Source: an uncultured Pelagibacteraceae bacterium (GTDB lineage: Bacteria; Pseudomonadota; Alphaproteobacteria; Pelagibacterales; Pelagibacteraceae). Taken from it: 55,786 nucleotides of DNA. How positions within the stretch are numbered: position 1 is the first letter of the stretch; the number at the start of each line of letters is the position of its first letter. The notes below the pieces were generated by a model. That model was not told the DNA's origin, did not search any database, and was given only the letters and a program-made list of their open reading frames with translations. The stretch lies in the NCBI GenBank assembly GCA_902595105.1, contig CACJPA010000006.1, forward strand, positions 1-55,786, written 5' to 3'. The translations under genes and the position numbers were made by a program. This document shows positions 15,337-23,657 of the stretch, one piece after another.

Positions 15337-16779
15337 ATGTATAGCAAATTTGGACAATTCATTGATGGAAAATGGCAAGAAGCAGAAAAAAAAGAAACAT
15401 ATGATGTAATCAATCCTGCAACAGAAGAAGTGATTGGAAAAGCATCAAAAGCATCTTCGGCAGATGTACAAAAAGCATTAAAGTCAGCTGAGAAAGGTTT
15501 GGAAGTTTGGAAAAACACTGCGCCGTGGCAAAGAGCATATGTGCTTAGAAAAATTGCTGATCTAATGAGAGAAAAAAAAGATGTTATTGCAAAATGGTTA
15601 ACTCTTGAAGTTGGTAAACCTCTTACTGAAGCAGTTGGTGAAGTTGGTGGTGGAGCTGATATTTTTGAATGGAATGCAGAGGAGACAAAAAGGATCTATG
15701 GTCAAACTCAACAAAGTAGATTTCCAGATACAAGAGTTCATGTTTATTATCAGCCAGTAGGAGTTGTTGCAGCTTTAGTTCCATGGAATTTTCCAATAGT
15801 TTTAGCTTCAAGAAAAATTTCTACTGCTTTAGCAGCAGGTTGTTCTGTTATATGTAAACCAGATGTAATTACTCCTGGAGCTGTTATGGAATTAGTTAAT
15901 ATTTGTAAAGAAGCTGGAGTGCCAGATGGTGTAGTTAGTCTTTTATCGGGTGATCCTGCTGAAATATCAAATGAATTAATGGAATCTGATATTATTAAAA
16001 AAGTTTCGGTCACTGGATCTACTAGAGTTGGAAAAATTATTTTAAAAAAAGCAGCTGATAAAGTTCAAAGAGTTACAATGGAACTAAGCGGACACTCACC
16101 TTTTATTGTATGTGAAGATGTGGATATGAACAAAGTAGCCGACATAGCAATAACTGGTAAGTTTAGAAATAATGGACAAGTTTGTATTTCTCCAAATAGA
16201 TTTTACATCCAAGAAAATAGAAAAGATGAGTTTGTTAATGCTTTCATGGAAAGAGCAAAAAAATTAAAAATTGGTAACGGTATGGATGAAGGTGTAGATC
16301 TAGGACCTTTAACTACCGCTAAGAGATTAGAAGAAATAGAAAAATTAGTTGATACTACAAAAAAAGAAGGTGCTAAAGTATTGATGGGTGGACAACGACC
16401 TTCTGGTTTCAACAAAGGATATTATTATGAGCCAACGGTATTTGATGATGTAAAAGATAATTTTACAATAATGAAAGAAGAACCTTTTGGCCCACTAGTT
16501 CCGATTTTAACTTTTAAAACTTTTGATGAAGTAATTGAAAGAGCAAACGATAATGATTTAGGATTATGTAGCTATTTGTACACAAATTCTATGGATAAAG
16601 CTCACATTGGATCAGAAAAATTAGAGTCTGGATGTGTAGCAGTTAATACCGGTGTTGTTGCAATAGCTGAAGCACCTTTTGGAGGTATAAAGCAAACAGG
16701 TTATGGACGTGAAGGTGGTTCTGGGGCAATAAAAGATTACCTTAATGTAAAATACACACACATGGGATTAAAAATATAA
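15337..16779 (+). CDS. NAD(P)-dependent aldehyde dehydrogenase
   Basis: The 480-residue protein has PWNFP (~149-153), the VTGSTRVG cofactor loop (~223-230), ELSGHSP around the catalytic Glu (usual form ELGGKSP), the nucleophile Cys in NNGQVCISPNR (~284-294) and the EEPFGPL end motif. It belongs to the succinate-semialdehyde/2-oxoglutarate-semialdehyde/glycolaldehyde dehydrogenase group. The HpcH/HpaI aldolase gene follows after 3 bases, so the enzyme likely oxidises the aldehyde that the aldolase releases (for example glycolaldehyde or glyceraldehyde); this is inferred from context. Confidence 0.88.
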   Translation: MYSKFGQFIDGKWQEAEKKETYDVINPATEEVIGKASKASSADVQKALKSAEKGLEVWKNTAPWQRAYVLRKIADLMREKKDVIAKWLTLEVGKPLTEAVGEVGGGADIFEWNAEETKRIYGQTQQSRFPDTRVHVYYQPVGVVAALVPWNFPIVLASRKISTALAAGCSVICKPDVITPGAVMELVNICKEAGVPDGVVSLLSGDPAEISNELMESDIIKKVSVTGSTRVGKIILKKAADKVQRVTMELSGHSPFIVCEDVDMNKVADIAITGKFRNNGQVCISPNRFYIQENRKDEFVNAFMERAKKLKIGNGMDEGVDLGPLTTAKRLEEIEKLVDTTKKEGAKVLMGGQRPSGFNKGYYYEPTVFDDVKDNFTIMKEEPFGPLVPILTFKTFDEVIERANDNDLGLCSYLYTNSMDKAHIGSEKLESGCVAVNTGVVAIAEAPFGGIKQTGYGREGGSGAIKDYLNVKYTHMGLKI

Positions 16780-16782
16780 AAA

Positions 16783-17577
16783 ATGAGAAAAAATAAAATT
16801 AAACAAATGATGAAAGACGGCAAATCCGTCATTAATGGTTGGTGTGCAATTCCAAGTACTGCATCTGCAGAGGCAATGGCTCATCAAGGTTGGGACTCAT
16901 TAACAATAGACATGCAACATGGGTTGGTTGATTACAGTAATGCTCTTCCAATGCTTCAAACAATTTCAACAACAGACGTAACTCCACTTGCTAGAGTTAA
17001 TTGGAATGAACCAGGTCAAATAATGAAAATTTTAGACGCGGGTTGCTATGGAATTGTTTGTCCAATGGTAAGTAACAGAAAAGAAGCTGAAAATTTTGTT
17101 CAAGCTTGCATGTATCCACCTGATGGCTATAGAAGTTTTGGTCCAGTAAGAGGCTTAATTTACGGTGGTGCAGATTATGCAGATCACGCTAATGAGGAAA
17201 TTCTAAAACTGGCAATGATAGAAACAAAAGAATCTTTAGAAAATTTAGACGAAATAATGTCTACACCAGGTGTTGATGGTATTTATATTGGGCCTGCAGA
17301 CTTAAGTTTAGCAATCGGTGAAAAACCTGGATTTGATCGAGCTGAAACAACAAAAGCTTATTCTGAAATTTTGAGAATTCTAGAACATGCAAAGAAAAAT
17401 AATATTTTTGCTGGAATTCACAATGGTACAACTGAATACGCAACAAAGATGATTGAAAAAGGTTTTGATTTTGTAACAATAGCCTCTGATTTGAGAGCTT
17501 TAAGTGCTGGTGCAAAAGCAACTGTAGATAAGATGAAAGGTTCTTTGTCTAAAAAAGACAACGACGCTACTTATTAA
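16783..17577 (+). CDS. HpcH/HpaI-family aldolase (2-keto-3-deoxy acid aldolase)
   Basis: The 264-residue class II aldolase has IDMQHGLVDY (~46-55; catalytic His), LARVNWNEPGQIMKILDAGCYGIVCPM, the metal Glu in MIETKESL and YIGPADLSLAIG with a metal Asp. Members split 2-keto-3-deoxy sugar acids into pyruvate and an aldehyde. Coupled to an aldehyde dehydrogenase (3-base gap), it fits a non-phosphorylating sugar-acid route such as Dahms-type cleavage. The gene ends overlapping the convergent PanB-like gene by 4 bases. Which keto acid is cleaved is unknown. Confidence 0.88.
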   Translation: MRKNKIKQMMKDGKSVINGWCAIPSTASAEAMAHQGWDSLTIDMQHGLVDYSNALPMLQTISTTDVTPLARVNWNEPGQIMKILDAGCYGIVCPMVSNRKEAENFVQACMYPPDGYRSFGPVRGLIYGGADYADHANEEILKLAMIETKESLENLDEIMSTPGVDGIYIGPADLSLAIGEKPGFDRAETTKAYSEILRILEHAKKNNIFAGIHNGTTEYATKMIEKGFDFVTIASDLRALSAGAKATVDKMKGSLSKKDNDATY

Positions 17578-18389
17578 TCAAGTTGATTTAAAAATTCTTC
17601 AAACTGACTTTTATCTAAATTAGATGATTGTTTCTTACCTGGAAATTTTCCAGTCATAGAATCTTTTTTAAATGCTTTAAGTGCTTTAATTCTCTCAACT
17701 TTAATTTCATTTCTAAGTTTTAATAAGTTTCCATAAGCTTTAGAGTGTCTTGGAGGATTTTCGGTGTCACCACAAATATCTTCCATAAATAAATACATCA
17801 CATCTGCATTTCTTCCAGAACCTAATGAGACAGTAACAATATCTGTTCGTTTAGAAATTTCTCCCATTACATTTTCAGGTATTACTTCACACTCAGCAGA
17901 AAAAGCTCCTGCATCCTCTAATCTTTTAAATTTTTGAAATAACTCATAAGCCTCATTTGCGGTTTTTCCTACTGCTCTTAGTCCACCTATCCAAGTAGAT
18001 TTTCTTGGAACTAATCCTAAGTGACCCATCACAGGTACATCTTCTTTTGCTAACATTTCTACTATGTCCATACTTCTTGGTGTCATCACAGCATCAGCAC
18101 CATTTTCTAAAGCTTTAAATGCTCCACGCATAATGTCATCTGCTGTAACAAATTCATTCAAAACTAAGGCTGCAGTTAAAAAAAGATTTTTAGATCCTTC
18201 TCTTACTGGAATAACATTTTTGGCGTTAGAAATAATCATATCAAAGCCAGCTGTTTCTGCTGCAGTGGCTTCATCAACAGTATTTGCAGTAACTTGAGTA
18301 AATTTTTTTTTGCCTTTAGCCGTTTTTAAATCACCTACTGTAGTTGATCTTTTTGCTGGTTTTGCCGCCCATGTGTATACATTCTTCAT
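17574..18389 (-). CDS. PanB-superfamily protein (ketopantoate hydroxymethyltransferase-like)
   Basis: The 271-residue protein looks like PanB of the PEP-mutase/isocitrate-lyase fold: ETAGFDMIISNAKNV, VPVMGHLGLVPRKS (PanB usually GHIGLTPQ), LEDAGAFSAECEVIPENV (PanB LE.AGA..VLE.VP). However the PanB GIGAG motif is SLGSGRNADVMY, and the C-terminal part differs. True PanB condenses formaldehyde from methylene-THF with 2-oxoisovalerate; this divergent copy in a catabolic region more likely handles another 2-keto acid. The start codon forms a TAATG junction with the winged-helix gene upstream. With the PanE-like gene at 19896-20840 it makes a PanB/PanE-like pair, but panC is not seen here. Confidence 0.7.
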   Translation of the reverse strand: MKNVYTWAAKPAKRSTTVGDLKTAKGKKKFTQVTANTVDEATAAETAGFDMIISNAKNVIPVREGSKNLFLTAALVLNEFVTADDIMRGAFKALENGADAVMTPRSMDIVEMLAKEDVPVMGHLGLVPRKSTWIGGLRAVGKTANEAYELFQKFKRLEDAGAFSAECEVIPENVMGEISKRTDIVTVSLGSGRNADVMYLFMEDICGDTENPPRHSKAYGNLLKLRNEIKVERIKALKAFKKDSMTGKFPGKKQSSNLDKSQFEEFLNQLD

Positions 18390-18802
18390 TAAACACCTCT
18401 ATAAAGAATATCTCTTCGATCGATAAATTCCTCAAAAGTCTTGATAGTGACAACCGATGGTAAAATAAAAATTGACCTTTTGTCCTTTTCGTTTCTAATA
18501 ATTCTAAAATAACCCTTTTTGATTGCTGTATCGATATAAACATTAGAAGTTAAATAAGATTTCTCTATAACCCTTAAAAGTTCATTTTTAGTGATAGATT
18601 TATTTTTATAATAAGCAAGCATTACCATATGCAACATGATCCAATGCTGAGGAGTAAGAGAAAACCAATTTAACAAATCATTTGCTAACCTTCCCTCAAA
18701 ATCTCCAAGAGAAATTTCAGCTAATTTAATTCTCTTTTGAGTTAATTTTGGAATTCTCTTCTGTTCTTCAAAATTTTTTGGATACTTAAACTGTCTTTTC
18801 AT
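18389..18802 (-). CDS. Putative winged-helix (MarR-like) regulator
   Basis: I do not recognise a named family. The 137-residue protein has LTPQHWIMLHMVML (~50-63), SITKNELLRVIEKSYLTS (recognition helix region), AIKKGYFRIIRNEKDKRS (wing), the pattern of a winged helix-turn-helix with MarR-like order. It is basic and has no membrane segment. Translation is coupled by TAATG to the PanB-like gene, so it may regulate that gene or the divergent operon at 19896-23657. No paralogue is in the window. Confidence 0.55.
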   Translation of the reverse strand: MKRQFKYPKNFEEQKRIPKLTQKRIKLAEISLGDFEGRLANDLLNWFSLTPQHWIMLHMVMLAYYKNKSITKNELLRVIEKSYLTSNVYIDTAIKKGYFRIIRNEKDKRSIFILPSVVTIKTFEEFIDRRDILYRGV

Positions 18803-18830
18803 TTAAATAAACTTAAACTTATTAAGTTTT

Positions 18831-19808
18831 CTATTCAATAATATTTTTACTTAATAGCTCTTTATAAATGTTATTTACTCTATGCACTTCTGAAGCAGTA
18901 TTAAAATATCCCTCATATTGTATTTCGTCTGGTGTTACATCAAAATGATAATGACCAGCATCTTTATCATCGTCATAAGAATGAAAATGCGTATGTTCAC
19001 CTGACTCTCTTAAATTCAGTTCTCCTCCTGTAGGATCTCCAGTCCAAAGAACTGTATAACATTGTAATTTTGGACCAACAGGTTCATAAAATTGAAGAAA
19101 ATCTTTTACGCACTTCATTTGTTTTGGGTCATAGTATTCATGTTTAATGTCTTTATAATCTGGTTGAACATGAGATCTTACTTTTCCTTCTAAAATTCTA
19201 AACACACCTGCAATAGCAATATGTTCATTTTCTTTAAGATTTAAATTACTTGATAATGAAGACCTCATTGCTTGCGGGAGTGAACCTTGATCTCCTGATC
19301 TTCCTTTGATTTTTATTCTTATTACTTTACCTTGTTTACCATCTGTATAATAAATATTTCCAAGTCCTCCATGTTTTCTTGCAGTATATTTTTCAACAAT
19401 ACATTTTTTATCAGGACTTACTCTTGCAATTATAGATCTAGACTCATCAGTAATTAAATTTTCATTAATTACCAATTCTCCACAATGACCATCCAAACAC
19501 GACATTGCACCAGACCCAGCACCTAAAGCGTAAGATTTTTCTGATCCAATCATTTTGGAAATTTCTTGGTAATCAAATTCAGCACCAATAAAATTAGGAT
19601 CATGCATGTATGGCTCACCACCAACATCTATTATTTTTTGATTACCGCTTATTCCTTCAGATGGACAATCCCACTCTCGAAGATTAGGACAATCCACAAC
19701 TTCTACTTCAACATTTTTAAAATTTTTAGATAAACCTTTTTTTAATGCATCTGCTACATCTTCAAGTGAATGATTTGTGAAAGTCCCCTTTTCTATTTTT
19801 AATTGCAT
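18831..19808 (-). CDS. DUF1907 protein, homologue of animal C11orf54 (PTD012)
   Basis: This 325-residue protein matches my memory of human C11orf54/PTD012 over most of its length: VDCPNLREW..., an early VVDCP block, ALGAGSG (C11orf54 LGAGAG), VEKYTARKH (LEKYS), GKVIRIKIKGRSG and, most telling, EHTHFHSYDD...AGHYHFDVTPDEIQYEGYF (residues ~271-299; human EHTHFFSRHGEGGHYHYDTTPD). The two His groups (H272/H274 and H286/H288) fit the metal site of this putative ester hydrolase. A lactonase role after the sugar dehydrogenases is possible but unproven. It is divergent from the PanE-like operon, with a near-palindrome in the 87-base spacer. The family is far better known in eukaryotes than in bacteria. 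Confidence 0.82.
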   Translation of the reverse strand: MQLKIEKGTFTNHSLEDVADALKKGLSKNFKNVEVEVVDCPNLREWDCPSEGISGNQKIIDVGGEPYMHDPNFIGAEFDYQEISKMIGSEKSYALGAGSGAMSCLDGHCGELVINENLITDESRSIIARVSPDKKCIVEKYTARKHGGLGNIYYTDGKQGKVIRIKIKGRSGDQGSLPQAMRSSLSSNLNLKENEHIAIAGVFRILEGKVRSHVQPDYKDIKHEYYDPKQMKCVKDFLQFYEPVGPKLQCYTVLWTGDPTGGELNLRESGEHTHFHSYDDDKDAGHYHFDVTPDEIQYEGYFNTASEVHRVNNIYKELLSKNIIE

Positions 19809-19837
19809 AATGTAAATAAGCTATAATTTATTTTGCA

Positions 19838-19871
19838 TATTGTCTATAGATAATATATATAATTTCTATAC
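19838..19871. promoter_or_regulatory. Near-perfect palindrome and TATAATTTCTATAC motif in a divergent spacer
   Basis: The 87-base spacer between the DUF1907 gene and the PanE-like gene holds TATTGTCTATAGATAATA (19838-19855), an 18-base palindrome with one mismatched pair, followed at 19858-19871 by TATAATTTCTATAC. The latter is nearly the same as motifs upstream of pdxA2/tctC and of dctP. Both could be operator sites of a common regulator. Confidence 0.45.
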
Positions 19872-19895
19872 ATAAATAATTTTAAAAAGGTAACG

Positions 19896-20840
19896 ATGAT
19901 AAATAAAGATTTAAAAGTAGCTGTATTAGGTGCAGGTGCTATGGGATGCCTGTTTGGAGGATTGCTGGCTGAAAAAGGATTAAATGTAACTTTAATTGAT
20001 GTTTGGAAAGAACATGTCGATGCAATTAACAAAGATGGTTTAAAAATGGATGGTCATGGTGGAGATCGTATAATTAAAGTTAAAGCTACTTCGGATCCAT
20101 CTTCGTTAGATAAAATGGATGCAGTAATTGTTATGTGCAAAGCAACAGCATTAGAACCAGCATTAAATAGTATAAAAAATATTATTGGCGAAAAAACAGT
20201 CTTCATGTCTTTTCAAAATGGTATTGGTCATGAGGCAATAATTCAAAATATCGTTGGAGGTGAAAAAGTAATCGGTGGAACAACAACACAGGCTTCAAAT
20301 ATTTTAGGACCAGGTCATATAATGAACCACGGTGCATTACCTTCATGGATTGGTGAATATGAAGGAGGAATAACAGAAAGAATTTCAGAAATAGCTGATA
20401 CTTTTACTGCACATAATTTAGAAATGATTGCAGCTGAAGATGTAAAAAAAAGAAAATGGATGAAACTTTTTGCTCTGACTGCAATTGGTCCTCTTTCAGC
20501 TATCTTTGATCTACATCACACCGATCTTTACGTAAATAATAAAGCTAACGATGTATCGAGAGGACTAGGTAAAGAAATCATTTTAGAGACGAGAGAAGTA
20601 GCGCTTGCTGATGGAGTTAATGTTTCTGAAGATGAATGTCTATTTATGTTCAATAAAATTGTAGATTCTATGCAAACAAACAAATCTTCAATGGCTTTTG
20701 ATGTTCAGTACAAAAGAAAAACAGAAATTGATTTTATTAGTGGTGCTGTTTCAAAAATTGGAAAAAAACATGGAGTAAAAACACCTTTAAATGATCTTAT
20801 GTATAAAATGATTAAGGTTAAAGAAGGTATGTATAGTTGA
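19896..20840 (+). CDS. PanE/ApbA-family 2-ketoacid reductase (ketopantoate reductase-like)
   Basis: The 314-residue protein has the GAGAMG loop (residues 12-17), SFQNGIGHEA (PanE: QNGLGN), the catalytic Lys region KRKWMKLFALTAIGPLSA (PanE: W.K...N..NPLTAL, here with changed Asn positions) and the C-terminal SSMAFDVQYKRKTEIDFISG (PanE: SS...D...GR.TEID). It likely reduces a 2-keto acid with NADPH. The changes at the Asn positions argue against true ketopantoate. It heads an operon: its stop overlaps the next gene's ATG (TGATG). Confidence 0.78.
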   Translation: MINKDLKVAVLGAGAMGCLFGGLLAEKGLNVTLIDVWKEHVDAINKDGLKMDGHGGDRIIKVKATSDPSSLDKMDAVIVMCKATALEPALNSIKNIIGEKTVFMSFQNGIGHEAIIQNIVGGEKVIGGTTTQASNILGPGHIMNHGALPSWIGEYEGGITERISEIADTFTAHNLEMIAAEDVKKRKWMKLFALTAIGPLSAIFDLHHTDLYVNNKANDVSRGLGKEIILETREVALADGVNVSEDECLFMFNKIVDSMQTNKSSMAFDVQYKRKTEIDFISGAVSKIGKKHGVKTPLNDLMYKMIKVKEGMYS

Positions 20841-21709
20841 TGCTTAAAATCAATCGATTAAAAAAAATTAAAAGTAATTTTCCTGTACTAGTTGGAGACA
20901 AAATTGTCGAAAAAAATAAATGTAATTTATTAATTGATGAGATTAGTAAATCTAAAGCCTTTGACGACATGATTATGGGTGGTCGAAGTAGAATTAATAA
21001 AGGCTCAAAAAATTTTAATAATTATATTAAATCTTCAAATAATTCTGCAAAACTCTTCAAACTTTTTAATAGCAAAACATTTTATAAAAAAATTGAAAAT
21101 CTTTTTTCTAAAAATTTTAAAGATGGATCTTGGATAAACAGTCACAAGCCAAAAATATTTAATCAAAAAAAATTTACCATTAAAAAGAAATTAAATTCAA
21201 GTGAATTAAAAAAATTATTAGGAAACAATTATACTAACCCAAAAGTTAATTTAGATATTGATTTTTCAGTTTCTAAGGGAGGATACAGATTGCGTCCTCA
21301 TAGAGATGACATCACAAGGTTGTACAATTTCTTAATTTATCTAACGGATATTCCAAAAAAAAATGGAGGATCGCTAACAATTTATAGAAAAAAGTCTAAG
21401 AAAAATTTAAGAAAAAGTTTCAGAAGATTTCCAAAAATGAGTGAATTGGAAATAGTCAAAGCATTCACCCCAAAGAAAGGAACAGTGGTGTTTTTTCAAT
21501 CTACACCAAATTCTTATCATGGGGTTAAGCGTTTTATAGAAAAAAACTGTCCAAAAAGATTTTTTATTTATGGAAGTTATGCTCTCAATAAACCAGTTAT
21601 TTGGAATTATAAAGGAACTGCTTACTATCCGCACATCATCAGTACCAAAAAAAGAATGTTAACTTCTTTTCATGATGCAAACTATTTAACAACTGCTCCT
21701 AAGAATTGA
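20840..21709 (+). CDS. 2-oxoglutarate/Fe(II) oxygenase, prolyl-4-hydroxylase-like
   Basis: I start it at ATG 20840, which overlaps the PanE-like stop (TGATG), rather than the TTG at 20837. The 289-residue product has HxD ligands H154/D156 (LRPHRDDITR), the distal His H227 (NSYHGVKRF) and a 2OG-binding Arg (R240). It is Lys-rich and lacks a signal. It likely hydroxylates a soluble metabolite or protein. It sits in an operon with a PhyH protein and two dehydrogenases; the substrate is unknown. Confidence 0.75.
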   Translation: MLKINRLKKIKSNFPVLVGDKIVEKNKCNLLIDEISKSKAFDDMIMGGRSRINKGSKNFNNYIKSSNNSAKLFKLFNSKTFYKKIENLFSKNFKDGSWINSHKPKIFNQKKFTIKKKLNSSELKKLLGNNYTNPKVNLDIDFSVSKGGYRLRPHRDDITRLYNFLIYLTDIPKKNGGSLTIYRKKSKKNLRKSFRRFPKMSELEIVKAFTPKKGTVVFFQSTPNSYHGVKRFIEKNCPKRFFIYGSYALNKPVIWNYKGTAYYPHIISTKKRMLTSFHDANYLTTAPKN

Positions 21710-21740
21710 TATTGTTAATAAATTCTACTAGGTTCTATTA

Positions 21741-22724
21741 ATGGCAAATAATCTACAAAAGAAATTATTTGAACAAGGGTATTTGAGAGTAAAAAATGTT
21801 CTTAACTATCAAAGAGATTTAAAGCCAATCCTTAATGACATGGAATTTGTAATGGATTGCTTAATCCAAAAATTTGCAAAAAAAAAGGATGTAAAAAAAG
21901 TTCTTAATTTAGATTTTAAAAAAAAATATTCACATATATCAAAATTAAAAATTGATGATTTAGATCAATATTTTAATACGAGATTACCAAGAGATCACGT
22001 TAAGAAAGACAGTGATTATTTTGCTACTCAATCTTTATGGAATTTGATTACTAATAAAAACATTTTAGATGTTGTTGAAAAAATTTTAGGAAAAGAAATC
22101 ATGTCTAATCCAGTGCAAAATACTAGAATTAAACAACCTGAAAAAAAATTACCAAAAGGTTCGGTATTTGATGGTTTAAGTGGAAGAACACCTTGGCATC
22201 AGGATGCTGCTGTTCTTAATACTAAAGGACAAAAATTAACTGACATGGTTACTGTATGGATACCTTTTACAAAAACTACAAAAAAAAATGGGTGCATGAT
22301 TACTGTTAAGAAAATTAATAAAATGGGATTATTAAATCATATTGCTGGTTATAGAGGTCAAGTAGAAATTAAAGACAGTAAATTACTAGATGAAATGAAG
22401 CATATTCACTTAGAAGCAAATGTTGGGGATGTAATTCTTTTACACAAACATTCAATTCATTGTTCTCTGCCTAACAGATCAAATGATTTTAGAATAAGTG
22501 CAGACCTTAGATATAACGTAGCCGGCCAACCTTCTGGAAGAGATCCGTTACCAAATTTCTATGTAAGAAGTAAAAATAAAAAAAACCTTAAAATTCAGAA
22601 TTTTAAACAATGGTTGGCTCTTTGGGAAAAAGCAAAAGAAAAGTGTATCCCTCGTAAATACGCTTTTAAATATCCTCTTCCTACTTTTAAAACAAATAAA
22701 AGAGATCTTTCAAAATTATTATAA
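21741..22724 (+). CDS. Phytanoyl-CoA dioxygenase (PhyH) family oxygenase
   Basis: A 327-residue PhyH-family protein: H153/D155 in TPWHQDAAV, distal His at H240 (KHSIHCSLPN), Arg at 251 (FRISADLRY). The VTVWIPFTKTTKKNGCM and SGRDPLPNF blocks are seen in related marine PhyH proteins. It follows another 2OG oxygenase after 31 bases and is 12 bases before a hydroxyacid dehydrogenase, so hydroxylation followed by oxidation of the new hydroxyl group is a plausible sequence. Confidence 0.82.
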   Translation: MANNLQKKLFEQGYLRVKNVLNYQRDLKPILNDMEFVMDCLIQKFAKKKDVKKVLNLDFKKKYSHISKLKIDDLDQYFNTRLPRDHVKKDSDYFATQSLWNLITNKNILDVVEKILGKEIMSNPVQNTRIKQPEKKLPKGSVFDGLSGRTPWHQDAAVLNTKGQKLTDMVTVWIPFTKTTKKNGCMITVKKINKMGLLNHIAGYRGQVEIKDSKLLDEMKHIHLEANVGDVILLHKHSIHCSLPNRSNDFRISADLRYNVAGQPSGRDPLPNFYVRSKNKKNLKIQNFKQWLALWEKAKEKCIPRKYAFKYPLPTFKTNKRDLSKLL

Positions 22725-22736
22725 AAAAAATTAATT

Positions 22737-23657
22737 ATGAAAATTTTAATAACTGAATTTATTAATAAGAATAGTTTAGACGAATTAAATAATACTTTTG
22801 AAATCAAATTTGATGAAAAGCTTTGGGAAAAAAAAGAAGAACTTAAAGAAATCATTAAAGATTATGATGGTTTAATTGTCAGAAATAAAACTCAAGTAAA
22901 TAAAGATATTTTATCTAATGCTAATAATTTAAAATTTATAGGAAGATTGGGTGTTGGTTTAGACAACATTAATACTGAATTTTGTAAAACCAAAAATATT
23001 CATGTCCAACCTGCAACTGGCATGAACGCAGACTCTGTAGCTGAGTATGTGATTTCATCCTCGATGTCTTTGATAAAAAAAATTCCTATGTTTCATCATG
23101 GAACGGTCAAAGGTGATTGGCCTAGAACAACTATTAAATCTGCTGAAATAAATGGAAAGTGTATTGGAATAGTAGGTTTTGGTACAATCGGTAGAAAGGT
23201 AGCTGACTATAGTTTGAAAAATGGCCTAAATATTTTGGCTTATGATCCTTACATTAAAAAATTAGATGATAATGAAAAAAATTATAAATTATCTTCATTG
23301 GAAGATGTATTTAAAAATGCAGATATTATTTCTTTGCACTTACCATTAACAGAAGAGACTAAAAATTTAATCAACAAGTCTTCATTCTCTAAAATGCAAA
23401 AACAGCCAATAATAATTAATACTTCTAGAGGTAGTGTTGTAAATGAGAATGATCTTATAGATGCTTATAATCAAAATATAATTTCAGGATTTGCATTAGA
23501 TGTGTTTGAAAATGAACCTATTAAAAAAGATTTATACGAAAGAATAACTTCTGAAATGAATTGTATTTTAACTCCTCATATTTCAGGTGTAACAACAGAG
23601 TCAAATATAAGAGTTAGTAATTTTATAGTTAAAAAGGCGATAGATTTTTTTAAGTAA
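22737..23657 (+). CDS. D-2-hydroxyacid dehydrogenase (SerA/GyaR family)
   Basis: The 306-residue protein has the NAD loop GIVGFGTIGRK (~143-153), the catalytic Arg in NTSRGSVV, Glu in FENEP and His in LTPHISG. It oxidises or reduces D-2-hydroxy acids with NAD(H). It lacks the ACT regulatory domain of full-length phosphoglycerate dehydrogenase, so it is a catabolic or generic enzyme. It ends overlapping the convergent MocA gene by 8 bases and closes the PanE-2OG-PhyH-dehydrogenase operon. Confidence 0.86.
   Translation: MKILITEFINKNSLDELNNTFEIKFDEKLWEKKEELKEIIKDYDGLIVRNKTQVNKDILSNANNLKFIGRLGVGLDNINTEFCKTKNIHVQPATGMNADSVAEYVISSSMSLIKKIPMFHHGTVKGDWPRTTIKSAEINGKCIGIVGFGTIGRKVADYSLKNGLNILAYDPYIKKLDDNEKNYKLSSLEDVFKNADIISLHLPLTEETKNLINKSSFSKMQKQPIIINTSRGSVVNENDLIDAYNQNIISGFALDVFENEPIKKDLYERITSEMNCILTPHISGVTTESNIRVSNFIVKKAIDFFK

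Noticed and set aside
6628-17577. Shared C-terminal ATY in three unrelated proteins (ROK kinase, SDR, HpcH aldolase)
   Set aside because: The GGRATY end is a normal SDR feature and a three-residue match in the other two is weak; no shared tag is supported.
17574-20840. A pantothenate biosynthesis locus (panB and panE)
   Set aside because: Both proteins depart from the key motifs, panC is not present, and the neighbours are catabolic or oxygenase genes, so I kept only family-level calls.
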